Origin: Candidatus Rifleibacteriota bacterium | GTDB taxonomy: Bacteria > Riflebacteria > Ozemobacteria > Ozemobacterales > Ozemobacteraceae | Direction of reading: 5' to 3' | Assembly (NCBI GenBank): GCA_029564115.1 | Contig: JAKQQP010000449.1 | Span: 1 to 32,819, forward strand | Length of the DNA stretch: 32,819 nt | Shown here: positions 32,330 through 32,819 of the stretch, one piece after another | Numbering within the stretch: the first letter of the stretch is position 1 | Layout: each line of letters begins with the position of its first letter | The notes under the pieces: model-generated | Told to the model about the DNA's origin: nothing | The model's database searches: none | What the model saw: the letters and a program-made list of their open reading frames with translations, nothing else | Position numbers and translations under genes: made by a program

Positions 32330-32819
32330 GTGAAGAAAATCAGTCTGATGGTGTTTGCTATCTTCGTTTTCTGTTTTGGAATTGTGGTGCCCGGTTGCAC
32401 TCAGGGAGAGAACTCTGTAGCGCCCGAAGTCACTGCGGCCACATGGATCAACGCCGATGGTTTCAGACTTGCCGACAATAAAGACAAAATTGTTGTTGTC
32501 GAATTCTGGGCAACCTGGTGTCCTCCCTGCCGAAAGACCATTCCGCATCTGAAAACTCTGCATGATACATACAAAGACAAGGGCGTTGTGATCGTTTCTC
32601 TTTCTGACGAACCCGCAGAAACTATTACCGAATTCAACAAAAAGGCCGGCATGGACTGGATTATCGGTGCCGGCAGTTCAAGCGGTCGTGAGTATGGTGT
32701 GAGCGGTATTCCGGCTGCATACATAGTCGTCGATGGCAAAATTGTCTGGAACGGTCACCCGATGGGTGGTCTCGATGAACAGATCAAGCAGCTGGTCGAA
32801 GCAAAAAACTCGGCACCGG
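32330..32819 (+). CDS. TlpA/ResA-like lipoprotein thioredoxin, 3' end beyond window
   Basis: Reads from GTG at 32330 to the window edge without a stop (163 codons). MKKISLMVFAIFVFCFGIVVPGC gives a lipobox with Cys23. The thioredoxin active site is WATWCPPC (Cys64, Cys67), with a cis-Pro region SGIPAAYIVVDG. It is a membrane-tethered periplasmic thiol-disulfide reductase of the TlpA/ResA type, used for example in cytochrome c or disulfide maintenance. AGGAGG at 32316-32321 is 8 nt before the GTG. Antisense open frames over this region are shadows. Confidence 0.9.
   Translation, partial: MKKISLMVFAIFVFCFGIVVPGCTQGENSVAPEVTAATWINADGFRLADNKDKIVVVEFWATWCPPCRKTIPHLKTLHDTYKDKGVVIVSLSDEPAETITEFNKKAGMDWIIGAGSSSGREYGVSGIPAAYIVVDGKIVWNGHPMGGLDEQIKQLVEAKNSAP

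Noticed and set aside
1..32819. tRNA, rRNA, CRISPR, insertion sequence, prophage or attachment site
   Set aside because: No cloverleaf consensus, spaced direct repeats, transposase/integrase motifs or terminal inverted repeats were seen on either strand by eye.

Overview
Window type. This looks like a chromosomal core and motility region of a flagellated, didermic (Gram-negative-type) bacterium. Supporting genes are two giant flagellins, a PilB/GspE-type secretion ATPase, lipoproteins with clear lipoboxes, and a PorV/FadL-like beta-barrel. A two-subunit ATP-citrate lyase (aclBA) and a eukaryote/archaeal-type HisRS are uncommon and argue against the common Proteobacteria or Firmicutes. A deep-branching or candidate phylum (for example Riflebacteria-like) would fit, but that assignment is an inference from gene content only. 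I saw no rRNA, tRNA, CRISPR array, transposase, integrase or phage gene. Promoters, Shine-Dalgarno sites and rho-independent terminators are easy to recognise.

Layout. (1) 1-5930: two tandem flagellin genes of 750 and 755 aa, each with a GC-rich hairpin just upstream of its ribosome site, then a convergent 182-aa unknown gene with a sigma-28-like promoter. (2) 6001-7610: hisS, preceded by a 44-aa microprotein gene whose promoter and leader copy the geometry of the 182-aa gene. (3) 7664-12745: a minus-strand operon of a BsuPI-domain exported protein, a PilB/GspE ATPase with a 600-residue C-terminal extension of FKPWQF repeats, and a membrane-anchored PP2C-like phosphatase overlapping it by 4 nt. 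(4) 12799-15969: an exported glycine-zipper protein behind a perfect-consensus sigma-70 promoter, then a divergent purD. (5) 15985-19965: an exported phospholipase-D-family protein, a stand-alone PAS protein divergent from it across a perfect palindrome, and a lipoprotein with a Thr-rich stalk and a Cys/His domain. (6) 20010-23233: clpB and a small two-TM membrane protein. (7) 23493-26766: the aclBA operon with its own promoter and terminator. (8) 26836-29768: a TrmN6-like methyltransferase, then a TPR lipoprotein/beta-barrel pair. (9) 29833-32819: fetAB-like ABC exporter genes, a nitrilase-family amidohydrolase and a TlpA-like lipoprotein thioredoxin running off the end.

How the genes fit together. 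The left third is motility and surface machinery: flagellins with CsrA-type leader signatures, flagellar-type promoters, and a pilus/secretion ATPase co-transcribed with a phosphatase. The centre and right are housekeeping (HisRS, PurD, ClpB, TrmN6), carbon metabolism (citrate cleavage to acetyl-CoA and oxaloacetate, as in the reductive TCA cycle or in cytosolic acetyl-CoA supply) and envelope functions. The most unusual element is the PilB-repeat fusion/PP2C/BsuPI operon. Next are the paired CsrA-like flagellin leaders and the duplicated sigma-28-like promoter-leader cassette.
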